DNA of 11,251 nucleotides, from NCBI GenBank assembly GCA_003506635.1, contig DNZB01000389.1, forward strand, positions 18,537 to 29,787. The letters run 5' to 3'. Shown piece after piece: positions 1 through 6,679 of the stretch. The stretch comes from Parvularcula sp. Its GTDB lineage: Bacteria > Pseudomonadota > Alphaproteobacteria > Caulobacterales > Parvularculaceae. The position numbers and the translations under genes were made by a program. Numbering within the stretch: position 1 is the stretch's first letter; each line of letters begins with the position of its first letter. The notes under the pieces were generated by a model. That model had not been told where the DNA came from and made no database searches. It saw only the letters and a list, made by a program, of their open reading frames with translations.

Positions 1-417
1 AATCTTCAGGAGGAGCGGCGATCCGTTCAGCGATTCGAACCGGCCATTGAAGGACAGGCGCTTGATTTCAAAGGGGCCATCGACAAAATCGACCCGAACG
101 TTCTCGGCATGCGCGACCGTGTCATCCTTGAAATTTACGCACTGCATCATGCGGTCTAACGTCGTGCAGGTTCCAAGCCCCCCAAGGCGCGTGCCGTCCG
201 CCTGGTTGAAATAGGCGAAGTCGAAGGCCGGGCCGGACTGGCCGCCGGAAAACCGCAGGTTAAGGCCGCCCAGCGCCGCTGTGTTAAGAACCGTGCCGTC
301 CGAAACGCCGCGCTCGCCGCCGGCGTTGGCCTCGGCGACGAAATTGATGGTTGTCGCGTTTGCAGCTCCAGCGCCCGCCAACAGGAGAGCCGCCGCCATC
401 GCCAGGACCTTGTTCAC
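1..417 (-). CDS. Small exported protein, N-terminal part (cut by window edge), possible PEP-CTERM-type substrate
   Basis: This reading frame opens at GTG (417-415) and stays open for 139 codons to the window edge, so the C-terminus is missing. An AAGGAG ribosome binding site (430-425) lies 7 bases before the GTG, which fixes the start. Residues 1-21 form a classical signal peptide: MNK, then a hydrophobic Leu/Ala core, then an Ala-Asn-Ala cleavage site. The mature part is Gly/Asn/Asp-rich with beta-type alternation and two cysteines (C84, C93) that could form a disulphide after export. It resembles the small secreted proteins that end in a PEP-CTERM sorting tail, but that tail would lie outside the window, so this is inference from the neighbours. 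I do not recognise a specific family. It is transcribed away from the EPS genes, across a 317-base spacer. Confidence is high that it is a real gene and low on function. Confidence 0.8.
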   Translation of the reverse strand, partial: MNKVLAMAAALLLAGAGAANATTINFVAEANAGGERGVSDGTVLNTAALGGLNLRFSGGQSGPAFDFAYFNQADGTRLGGLGTCTTLDRMMQCVNFKDDTVAHAENVRVDFVDGPFEIKRLSFNGRFESLNGSPLLLKI

Positions 418-449
418 GCCGAGACTCCTTCGCGTTGCAAGTGAATATG

Positions 450-470
450 AACAAACCGTCAGGTTTTGTT
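450..470. repeat. AT-rich imperfect inverted repeat upstream of the leftward gene
   Basis: AACAAACC (450-457) and GGTTTTGTT (462-470) are inverted copies with one extra T, separated by GTCA. The element stands out as AT-rich in a GC-rich spacer and lies 33-53 bases upstream of the leftward GTG start, where an operator or a leader hairpin could act. No matching regulator family is recognised. Confidence 0.3.
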
Positions 471-637
471 GAACGGCCGCAAGGGTCGTTTCGGGTCCAG
501 GCGGTGGGCTGCGTCATCGAGTCCGTCAACGGGTTACGCCGCGGTAAGGTAAATAATCCGCGCGCCGTGGCGCCAAGGACTCAAAGGCGGTCCCTGTTCG
601 GTTCGGCGACGGAGAGGGTCGGCAGGGCCGCGCCGGA

Positions 638-653
638 TGGCGTGTTCTTTGCT
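638..653 (+). promoter_or_regulatory. Candidate sigma-54 (RpoN) promoter for the EPS operon
   Basis: TGGCGTGTTCTTTGCT matches the -24/-12 consensus TGGCAC-N5-TTGCW. It has TGGC at 638-641, exactly 7 bases, then TTGC at 649-652 and a T. The invariant GG (639-640) and GC (651-652) have the required spacing, and the consensus G after the -24 box is also present. Transcription would start near 664, giving a leader of about 70 bases before the GT26 start at 735. Sigma-54 control through the PrsK/PrsR pair is known for some PEP-CTERM/EPS systems (for example Zoogloea), which fits the gene content, though no such regulator is in this window. I did not identify an enhancer site for an activator. Confidence 0.6.
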
Positions 654-734
654 GAGCCGGCGCAGCGTTTACTGATTTCGGCGCGGCGTGGTTAACACGG
701 GCGCCGGCGACAGGCTGAGGGATCGATAGCGGCG

Positions 735-1943
735 ATGACGGCGGCGGCGGAAAAAGCGGAGATGGGCGCCCCGGGGTCCGCGCGGATCGCGCCGCTTCGG
801 ACCGGCGATGATTTCGACCGCGATGTCTGGTCGGTGCTCGGCGTGCCGATCGACCGGTTGAACACAGCCGAAGCGCTTGCCGCGATCGAGCGGGCGGCGC
901 GCGACGGCGCGCGGCTTTCCTTCGTAACGCCGAATGTCAATTTTCTCGTCCGCGCAACGCAGGACGAAGCCGAGCGGCGACGGATCATCGACGCCGACCT
1001 CAGCCTTGTCGACGGCGCGCCTTTGGTCCTCATCGGCCGGCTGCTTGGAATGAAGGCGCTGACGCGCTGCGCCGGCTCCGACATTTTCGAGGCGCTGCGC
1101 AAACGCGCCTCGTTCGGCGGCAGGGGTTTGCGCGTCTTCTTCTTCGGCGGGCGCGACGGCGCGGCGGAGGCCGCCGCCGCGGCGCTGAAAGCCGAACGTC
1201 GCGGCTTGCAGCCTGTCGGCGCGATAAACCCGGGGTTCGGCGACGTCGAAGCGATGAGCGCGCCGGCGATCATCAACGCCATTAACGAAGCCGCGCCGGA
1301 TTTCCTCGTCGTCGCGCTCGGCGCCTCCAAGGGACAGGAGTGGATCGACGCCAATCAGGATCGCTTGACGGCGCCGGTCATCGCGCATCTTGGCGCGGTC
1401 GTCGATTTCACCGCGGGAACGATTGCGCGTGCGCCGGCGTTCATGCGCCGGCTCAATCTCGAATGGGCCTGGCGGATTTTCGCCGAGCCGAGCCTTTGGC
1501 GCCGGTACTGGAATGACGGTCTTGCGCTGGCGCGCCTGTCGGCCGGAAGGCTGCTTGCCGCGCTCGGCGGGCCCGCCGCGACTGGCCGCCCCGGCGCGGC
1601 GCGCGCGGTCGCGGAGGCGGGGGCGACGCGGGTTCTTCTGTCCGGCGATCTTTGCGCGGACGATCTTCAGCCGGTGCGGACCGCCTTTCGGGACGCTAGC
1701 CGCGCCGCCGGCGACGTCATCCTCGATTTTACGAATGCGGGTCGGATCGACGCCGCGTTTCTGGGGCAGGTGCTGATGCTTGAAAAGGCGGCGCGCCGGC
1801 GCGGCGCCGCCCTATTCGTCGACGGCGCGGCGGCGCCGGTCCGCCGTCTTCTCAAGGCGCATTCGATCGCCTATCCGCAAGCGCCGTCGGCGGTTGCGCG
1901 GGAACGCGAAACGGGAGACGCCGGATTTGCGGCGGCAGGGTAA
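735..1943 (+). CDS. WecG/TagA/CpsF (GT26) glycosyltransferase fused to a C-terminal STAS domain
   Basis: 402 residues. Residues ~32-260 are a GT26 enzyme, a family that transfers a sugar (often N-acetylmannosamine or a related sugar) from a UDP-sugar to a polyprenyl-diphosphate-linked acceptor at the inner face of the membrane. Family signatures are visible: VTPN (64-67), DG with D93, R111 in the RCAG stretch, GQEW with Q201, D224 in the VVDF stretch, ARAP (231-234) and the EWAWRIFAEP block (243-252). T65, N67, D93, R111, Q201 and D224 correspond by position to the conserved pocket residues described for Thermoanaerobacter TagA. Residues ~298-382 form a STAS-like domain (VLLSGDL, then VILDFTNAG and IDAAFLGQVLML), joined by an Ala/Gly-rich linker. 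Where anti-sigma-factor antagonists have DSSG, this one has DAAF, so it lacks the phosphorylatable serine. GAGGG (717-721) precedes the ATG by 13 bases, which is rather long; no better start is seen. It is first in the EPS run, downstream of the sigma-54 candidate. The sugar and acceptor are unknown. Confidence 0.88.
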   Translation: MTAAAEKAEMGAPGSARIAPLRTGDDFDRDVWSVLGVPIDRLNTAEALAAIERAARDGARLSFVTPNVNFLVRATQDEAERRRIIDADLSLVDGAPLVLIGRLLGMKALTRCAGSDIFEALRKRASFGGRGLRVFFFGGRDGAAEAAAAALKAERRGLQPVGAINPGFGDVEAMSAPAIINAINEAAPDFLVVALGASKGQEWIDANQDRLTAPVIAHLGAVVDFTAGTIARAPAFMRRLNLEWAWRIFAEPSLWRRYWNDGLALARLSAGRLLAALGGPAATGRPGAARAVAEAGATRVLLSGDLCADDLQPVRTAFRDASRAAGDVILDFTNAGRIDAAFLGQVLMLEKAARRRGAALFVDGAAAPVRRLLKAHSIAYPQAPSAVARERETGDAGFAAAG

Positions 1944-2016
1944 AGCGCATAGACCCGGCGCCCGGCCGCCGGATGATCGCGTGTGAAGAGTTCAGCGTCA
2001 GGGGAGCCCGCGCAAG

Positions 2017-4422
2017 GTGAAGACGAAAACCGGATCCATGAATAGGCAGCCGCTCTTGAAAACGATACTGTTCGCCGCTTCGGCGCTGGCGATCGCCGCT
2101 TGCGCTTCGCCAGAGCAACGGCTCGAAAAATACGTGAAGAGCGGCGAAAGGTTCCTCGAGGACGGCAAGCTCGGGATGGCCAATGTCCAGTTCCTCAATG
2201 CGCTAAAGATCGACGAACAGAACGTCGCGGCGCTGCAGGGCCTGTCGCGGATCGCCGAGAAAAAAGCCGATTACAACCAGATGTTCGGCCTCCTCCAGCG
2301 GCTGAACCGGATCGACCCGAAAAACGTCCGGGTACGGCTCGACCTCGCCAAGCTCTATCTCCTCGGCGATGAATCGGCCGACGCGCTCGACCTCGCCGAC
2401 GCGCTGATCACGGAAGATCCGAAGAACGCCGAAGCGCTCGCAGTCAAGGCGGCGACCCTCTTTCGGCTCGGCAACTCCGCCGAGGCTGTCGAATTCGCCG
2501 GGCAAAGCCTTGCGATCGACCCGAAGATCGCTGACGCCGTCGCGGTGCTCGCCAGCGCGCGCGTCAAGGAGAAGGATTATGAAGGCGCGCTCGCGATTCT
2601 CGACAAAGCGATCGCCGCGGACGGATCAGCGCCCGTGCTGGAGCTTCTGCGCGTGCAGGTGCTGTCGGCGCTAGGCCGCACGGACGACATCAAGGCGGCC
2701 TACAGGAAACTCGTCGATAAAAACCCCGGGGATGCGAATTATCGCCGCCTTTATGTAACGTCGCTGCTTGAGAACAACGAACTTGAGGCGGCGCGCGAAC
2801 AGCTGGTCGAAGTCGCACGGCTTCTGCCGAAACAGAACGAAGCAAAGCTCGACATCGTGCGCGCCGACTACCGCATCGGCGGGCGCGCGAAAGCGGAGGA
2901 AACGTTCAAGCGGCTGATCGCCGACAATCCGGACGAGCCGGACCTGAAATTCGCCTTTGGCGCGTTCCTGCGCGAGCAGAAAGACGCCGCCGCCGCCGAA
3001 AAACTCTACGCCGGGATCATTGCGCGCAAAGGCGTCGATCCGGACGAAAAATTGCGGGCCAAGAACGAGCTCGCCGCGATCAGGATCGCCGAAGGAAAGC
3101 GCGCCGAAGCGGAGACGATCATCAACGAGATCCTCCAGGCGGACGCGCGCGACACCGGCGCCCTGACGAAGCGCGCGGGCTTCAAGATTGACGCGGGCGA
3201 CATCGACGGCGCCATCGCCGACCTTCGCCTCGTCGTCAACGACAACCCCGATTCCTGGCCGGCGCGGCTTCTTCTCGCGGCCGCCTTCGAGCAGAAGGGC
3301 GACCTCAATCTCGCCGAAAGCGAATTCGCGCAAGCGGTCGAAAAAGCCAAACGCGCCGGGCGCCCGTCGCATCTCTTCGCGCGCTATCTCATCCGCCAGA
3401 ACAAGAAGGATCGCGCGGTCAAGGTATTGACGGATTCCTTGAGCGTCGAACCGGCGAACGAGGACAATCTGAAACTGCTCGCCGCGCTTCGCCTTGACAG
3501 CCAGGACTGGCGCGGCGCGGAAGAAGCAGCCAAGGCGCTCGCCGAAATCAACAAGGACGACGCAATCGTCGGCAGCATTCTCGGCGCCGCCTATTCGGGT
3601 CTGAAAGACTACGCCGGGGCCATTGACGCGCTGACGAAGGAGCACGAACAGCGCCCGCTCTCGGCGCGCCCGCTCGCCAATCTCGTGCAGGCCTATATCG
3701 ACGCCGGCCGCGTCGCCGACGCCGAGCGGTTCTTGCGGGACACAATCGCGAAAAACACGTCAAGCTATGACGCGCGCATTCTTCTCGCGCAGATCGAGCG
3801 GCAGTCGGGGAAATCGGCGGACGCGATAGAGACCTTGAAAGCCGCCGCCGCCGGCGAGCCGCTGCGCCCGGAAGCCTATGAAGCGATGTACGGCGTTTAT
3901 GCGCTCGAAGGGCGCCGCGCCGAAGCGGGCGCCGTGATCGACGGGGCGCTGTCGGCCCTTCCCGACAATGACGGACTGCACATCCTCAAAGCCGACCACC
4001 TTCTTTCCGAGCGCAAGTTCGACGAGGCGATCGCGATCTATGAAACCATTCTCGCGCGCCGTCCGAACGATCTCATCGTCGCCAACAATCTCGCGAGCCT
4101 TCTTTCCGATCGGGACGACGCGGAAAGCCGCAAGCGCGCGGCGACCGTCGCGGCGGCCCTGAAAGACGCGGAAAATCCCTACTTTGTCGACACCTACGGC
4201 TGGGCGCTTTACCGCGCCGGCGGCAAGGCGGCGGGCCTTGCCGCCCTCGAAAAGGCTGCGGCGGCCGCGCCGGGCGTCGTCGATATCCGGTATCACTACG
4301 GCGTTGCGCTTCTTGAAAGCGGCGAGGCGGAGCGCGCCCGCGTCGAACTCGAAGCGGTCATCGCCGCGAAGAACGCCGCGCCCGACCGCGTCGTCGAAGC
4401 GCGCCGTCTGCTCGGTCAATAA
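2017..4422 (+). CDS. TPR-repeat lipoprotein, PrsT-like (PEP-CTERM/EPS locus)
   Basis: 801 residues. The N-terminus is a lipoprotein signal peptide: basic start, hydrophobic stretch, and lipobox I-A-A-C with Cys29 as the lipidated residue. The next residue is Ala rather than Asp, so outer-membrane sorting is expected. The rest (~33-795) is almost wholly tetratricopeptide repeats, seen as recurring ~34-residue helix pairs with A/G at the fixed positions and -DP-/-NP- turns (for example near IDPKN, EDPKN, DNPDE, RRPND). This matches the layout of PrsT, the TPR lipoprotein of PEP-CTERM/exosortase loci, though it is somewhat shorter than those I know. TPR lipoproteins of polysaccharide systems act as periplasmic scaffolds for synthase and export parts. 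The start is GTG at 2017, chosen because GGGGAG (2001-2006) sits 10 bases upstream; an in-frame ATG at 2038 (residue 8) would keep the signal peptide but lacks a good ribosome site. The gene lies 73 bases after the GT26 gene and 41 before the ATPase. PrsT identity is inferred from architecture and neighbours. Confidence 0.85.
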   Translation: MKTKTGSMNRQPLLKTILFAASALAIAACASPEQRLEKYVKSGERFLEDGKLGMANVQFLNALKIDEQNVAALQGLSRIAEKKADYNQMFGLLQRLNRIDPKNVRVRLDLAKLYLLGDESADALDLADALITEDPKNAEALAVKAATLFRLGNSAEAVEFAGQSLAIDPKIADAVAVLASARVKEKDYEGALAILDKAIAADGSAPVLELLRVQVLSALGRTDDIKAAYRKLVDKNPGDANYRRLYVTSLLENNELEAAREQLVEVARLLPKQNEAKLDIVRADYRIGGRAKAEETFKRLIADNPDEPDLKFAFGAFLREQKDAAAAEKLYAGIIARKGVDPDEKLRAKNELAAIRIAEGKRAEAETIINEILQADARDTGALTKRAGFKIDAGDIDGAIADLRLVVNDNPDSWPARLLLAAAFEQKGDLNLAESEFAQAVEKAKRAGRPSHLFARYLIRQNKKDRAVKVLTDSLSVEPANEDNLKLLAALRLDSQDWRGAEEAAKALAEINKDDAIVGSILGAAYSGLKDYAGAIDALTKEHEQRPLSARPLANLVQAYIDAGRVADAERFLRDTIAKNTSSYDARILLAQIERQSGKSADAIETLKAAAAGEPLRPEAYEAMYGVYALEGRRAEAGAVIDGALSALPDNDGLHILKADHLLSERKFDEAIAIYETILARRPNDLIVANNLASLLSDRDDAESRKRAATVAAALKDAENPYFVDTYGWALYRAGGKAAGLAALEKAAAAAPGVVDIRYHYGVALLESGEAERARVELEAVIAAKNAAPDRVVEARRLLGQ

Positions 4423-4463
4423 ACGCGCGGGAAGGCGAAGAACCGCACCCGCAGGAAAGCGTC

Positions 4464-6656
4464 ATGTACGAAGAGTTCTACGGACTGACCGAAAAGCCTT
4501 TTTCGATCCAGCCCGACCCGTCCTTTCTTTACTGGGGGCGCGGGCACCGGCTCGCCTATGCGATGCTTGAATACGGCGTCGTCAACCAGGCCGGCATTTC
4601 GGTCATCACCGGCGAGGTCGGCTGCGGAAAGACGACGCTCATTCACCGCCTGCTGGAACAGCTCTCCGACACGCACACGGTCGCGCTTCTCTCCAACATC
4701 CAGGCCGGCCGCGGCGAACTCTTGAGCTGGGTGCTGATGGGATTCGGCGAACCCTTCGCCGGCAAGACCCATGTCGAAATGTTCGCGCAGGTGCAGAATT
4801 TCTTCATTCGCGAATATTCGAAGGGAAAACGGGTCGTCCTCATCATCGACGAGGCGCAGAATCTATCCGTCGACATGCTCGAAGAGCTGCGCATGCTATC
4901 GAATATCAACGCCGGCAAGGACCAGCTCCTCCAGCTCATCCTCGTCGGCCAGCCGCAGCTGAAGGATCTCCTCAGCCGGCCGGACATGCTCCAGCTCGCG
5001 CAGCGCATCGGCTCGGACTTCCACCTGTCGCCGCTGTCGCGGGAGGAAGTGCATTCCTACATCGAAACGCGGCTGACGATCGCCGGCGCGCGCCGGCGCA
5101 TTTTCTCCGACGGCGCGATGGACCTCGTCGCCGAACAGTCGCGCGGCGTGCCGCGCGTCATCAACATCATCGCAGATACGGCGCTCGTCTACGCATTTTC
5201 GGCGCAGGACGAGATCGTTAGTGAAGAGACGATCCGCGCGGTCATTCGCGACAAGATCGATTACGGCGTCTTCGGCCTCGCCTCGAGCCCCAACGTCAAG
5301 CTGACGGAATGGAAGGAGGGCCGCGCCGCCTCCGGCTTTATCCGCGAGGCGCCGAAGGAATCGCACCGTGCGGCCGAAGCGGTGCGCGCGCCGGTCGAAG
5401 CGTCGGCGCGCATCACGCGCAATATGGGCGTAAGGCTCGTCGCGCCGGAAACCGTGCTTGCGTCCGCACGGCGCGCCGAACCGGAAAGCCCGCCGATCGG
5501 CGGCCCGTCGCTCTATGCGCATGCCGAAATCCCGTTGAAACCGTTTCCCGCCCCGGCCGCCCAGGCGAACGGCGCGGAACGGGCGAGCCCGCCCCTCGCC
5601 GCAACAAGAAGCATCGATCCGGCGCCGCCGAAGCCCACGCCCGCCGAGGAAATCCTGAAGCAGGTCGGCATCGTCGTCGTCGGCGGCGATCTCTCCGTCG
5701 CGGAGACCTTGCAGTCGCTCCCTGACGGCGCGGCTTTTGTCATCGCTGCCGCCGCGGGCGAAGAAGGTCTGGCCGCCGCGAAGGAAGCCGGCGTCAATAT
5801 CGTCGAAATCAATGACGGTCCGGGCGGCGGGCGCGCACGCAACGCAGGCTATCGCCGCCTCAAGAAAGAAAATCCCGATCTTCGTTACGTGCAATTCCTC
5901 GAAGCGGGCGCGATGCTGGCCCCGGGATGGCTTGAAAATGCCGAGAAATTCATGGCCCGGCGACCCGAAGTCGCCGCCCTTGAAGGAAATACGAGTCTGA
6001 ACCGTCGCGGCGCGACGCGGCTCGATCGCGTCGTCGCCGCGTCGCGCGGCGCGCCGCCGGGTGAAATTCAGGCCGCCGGGCCGAACGCGCTTTTCCGCGC
6101 CGAAGCCTTCGAACAGGTCGGCGGGTTTCGCGCCGACATCGTCGCCGACGCGACCGCTGACATCTGCATCAGGCTGCGCCGCAGGGGCGCGCATGTCTGG
6201 CGCAGCGAAGCGGCGATGGCCGCCGTCGAGGCGCAAAGGATGACCCTCAAGGCATGGCGGCGCGCGGCGACGCACGCCGGCTTCGCGAGCGCCGCGGGCG
6301 CGGCGCTGCACGGCGCGCCGCCCGAACGCTACGGAACCAAGGAGCAGGCGCGCGCGTTTTTCTGGGGCGGCCTTCTGCCGGCCGCAGCCCTCATCGCCGC
6401 GATCGCCGCGGCGGCGGCGTCGCCCCCCCTCGGGGCCAGCCCAGGCGTCGGCGTCGCGGCTGTGATCGTCCTTATACTGACGATTTACCTCCTCAAAATC
6501 GCCGCCGCCGCGTTCAGCGCGGCGGCGCCGGCCGGCGCGGCCTGGACTTACGGCTTCTTCTCGACGCTCGGCCATTTCCCGGAATTCGCCGGCGTGCTGC
6601 GCTACTGGTTCGGCGCGGCCGCCGCCTCTGAAAAGAAGGGCCCGGCGGCGCGGTGA
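4464..6656 (+). CDS. ExeA-like secretion ATPase (PEP-CTERM-locus type) fused to a degenerate GT2 domain with membrane anchor
   Basis: 730 residues. Residues 1-~272 are a complete AAA ATPase of the type called XrtA/PEP-CTERM system-associated ATPase (TIGR03015), starting MYEEFYGLTEKPFSIQPDP, with Walker A GEVGCGKTT (50-58), Walker B ending in D129-E130, and LVGQPQL (sensor region). Such ATPases usually end near residue 270. Here an Ala/Pro-rich linker (~273-395) leads to a GT2-like domain (~400-630) and two membrane segments (~632-652, ~662-684). The GT2 part aligns along its length with the protein at 9087-10061 (ARNAG, YVQF, CIRLR, then the block before the membrane), but key acids are gone: the VDSGSTD region is VIAAAAGEE, DGD is E480-A481-G482, and the two Glu before xLCIRLR are Ala-Thr. 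It therefore looks like a pseudo-glycosyltransferase that may bind glycan or partners, or tether the ATPase to the membrane. AGGAAAG (4453-4459) supports the ATG start. The frame is continuous, with no sign of a frameshift making the fusion. Confidence 0.88.
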   Translation: MYEEFYGLTEKPFSIQPDPSFLYWGRGHRLAYAMLEYGVVNQAGISVITGEVGCGKTTLIHRLLEQLSDTHTVALLSNIQAGRGELLSWVLMGFGEPFAGKTHVEMFAQVQNFFIREYSKGKRVVLIIDEAQNLSVDMLEELRMLSNINAGKDQLLQLILVGQPQLKDLLSRPDMLQLAQRIGSDFHLSPLSREEVHSYIETRLTIAGARRRIFSDGAMDLVAEQSRGVPRVINIIADTALVYAFSAQDEIVSEETIRAVIRDKIDYGVFGLASSPNVKLTEWKEGRAASGFIREAPKESHRAAEAVRAPVEASARITRNMGVRLVAPETVLASARRAEPESPPIGGPSLYAHAEIPLKPFPAPAAQANGAERASPPLAATRSIDPAPPKPTPAEEILKQVGIVVVGGDLSVAETLQSLPDGAAFVIAAAAGEEGLAAAKEAGVNIVEINDGPGGGRARNAGYRRLKKENPDLRYVQFLEAGAMLAPGWLENAEKFMARRPEVAALEGNTSLNRRGATRLDRVVAASRGAPPGEIQAAGPNALFRAEAFEQVGGFRADIVADATADICIRLRRRGAHVWRSEAAMAAVEAQRMTLKAWRRAATHAGFASAAGAALHGAPPERYGTKEQARAFFWGGLLPAAALIAAIAAAAASPPLGASPGVGVAAVIVLILTIYLLKIAAAAFSAAAPAGAAWTYGFFSTLGHFPEFAGVLRYWFGAAAASEKKGPAAR

Positions 6657-6679
6657 CGCGCCGGGGCAAGGGCGCGGCC

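Larger units (their letters stand above)
418..734. other. Divergent intergenic region (317 bases)
   Basis: This spacer separates the leftward exported-protein gene from the rightward EPS genes and must hold control elements for both. I see no convincing gene in it. It contains a sigma-54-type promoter match (638-653), an AT-rich imperfect dyad near the leftward gene (450-470), and three GANTC sites (423-427, 519-523, 578-582), the target of the CcrM methyltransferase in many alphaproteobacteria. No clear -10/-35 promoter pair was found on either strand. A TTAAC at 691-695 is only a half CtrA site. Confidence 0.6.

Noticed and set aside
443..476. Sigma-70 promoter for the leftward gene (TTCAAC, 17 bases, TCATAT on the minus strand)
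   Set aside because: The -10 element matches only half of the consensus; not distinguishable from chance.
284..529. 81-residue minus-strand frame starting at ATG in the divergent spacer
   Set aside because: It overlaps, in another frame, the GTG-started exported protein, which has a better ribosome site and a signal peptide.
351..695. 114-residue plus-strand frame across the divergent spacer
   Set aside because: Arg/Pro-rich, no ribosome site or recognisable motif, and it covers the sigma-54 promoter candidate.
669..1388. 239-residue minus-strand frame opposite the GT26 gene
   Set aside because: Low-complexity Arg/Ala composition and full overlap with conserved GT26 motifs on the other strand.
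1955..1972. Small hairpin CCGGCG / CGCCGG between the GT26 and TPR genes as a terminator
   Set aside because: Stem of only 6 bases, loop of 6, and no T-run; the genes on both sides appear co-transcribed.
2671..3645. 324-residue minus-strand frame opposite the TPR gene
   Set aside because: Antisense shadow of a clear TPR repeat gene; no family motifs or ribosome site.
4896..6575. 559-residue open frame on the minus strand opposite the ATPase fusion gene
   Set aside because: It is Arg/Gly/Asp-rich with no domain motifs and mirrors a well-supported gene; long antisense frames are expected in GC-rich DNA.
6653..6679. GTG start 27 bases upstream for the GT4 gene
   Set aside because: Possible, but the ATG at 6680 has a better-spaced AAGGG and matches the usual start of the family; kept as an alternative in that entry.
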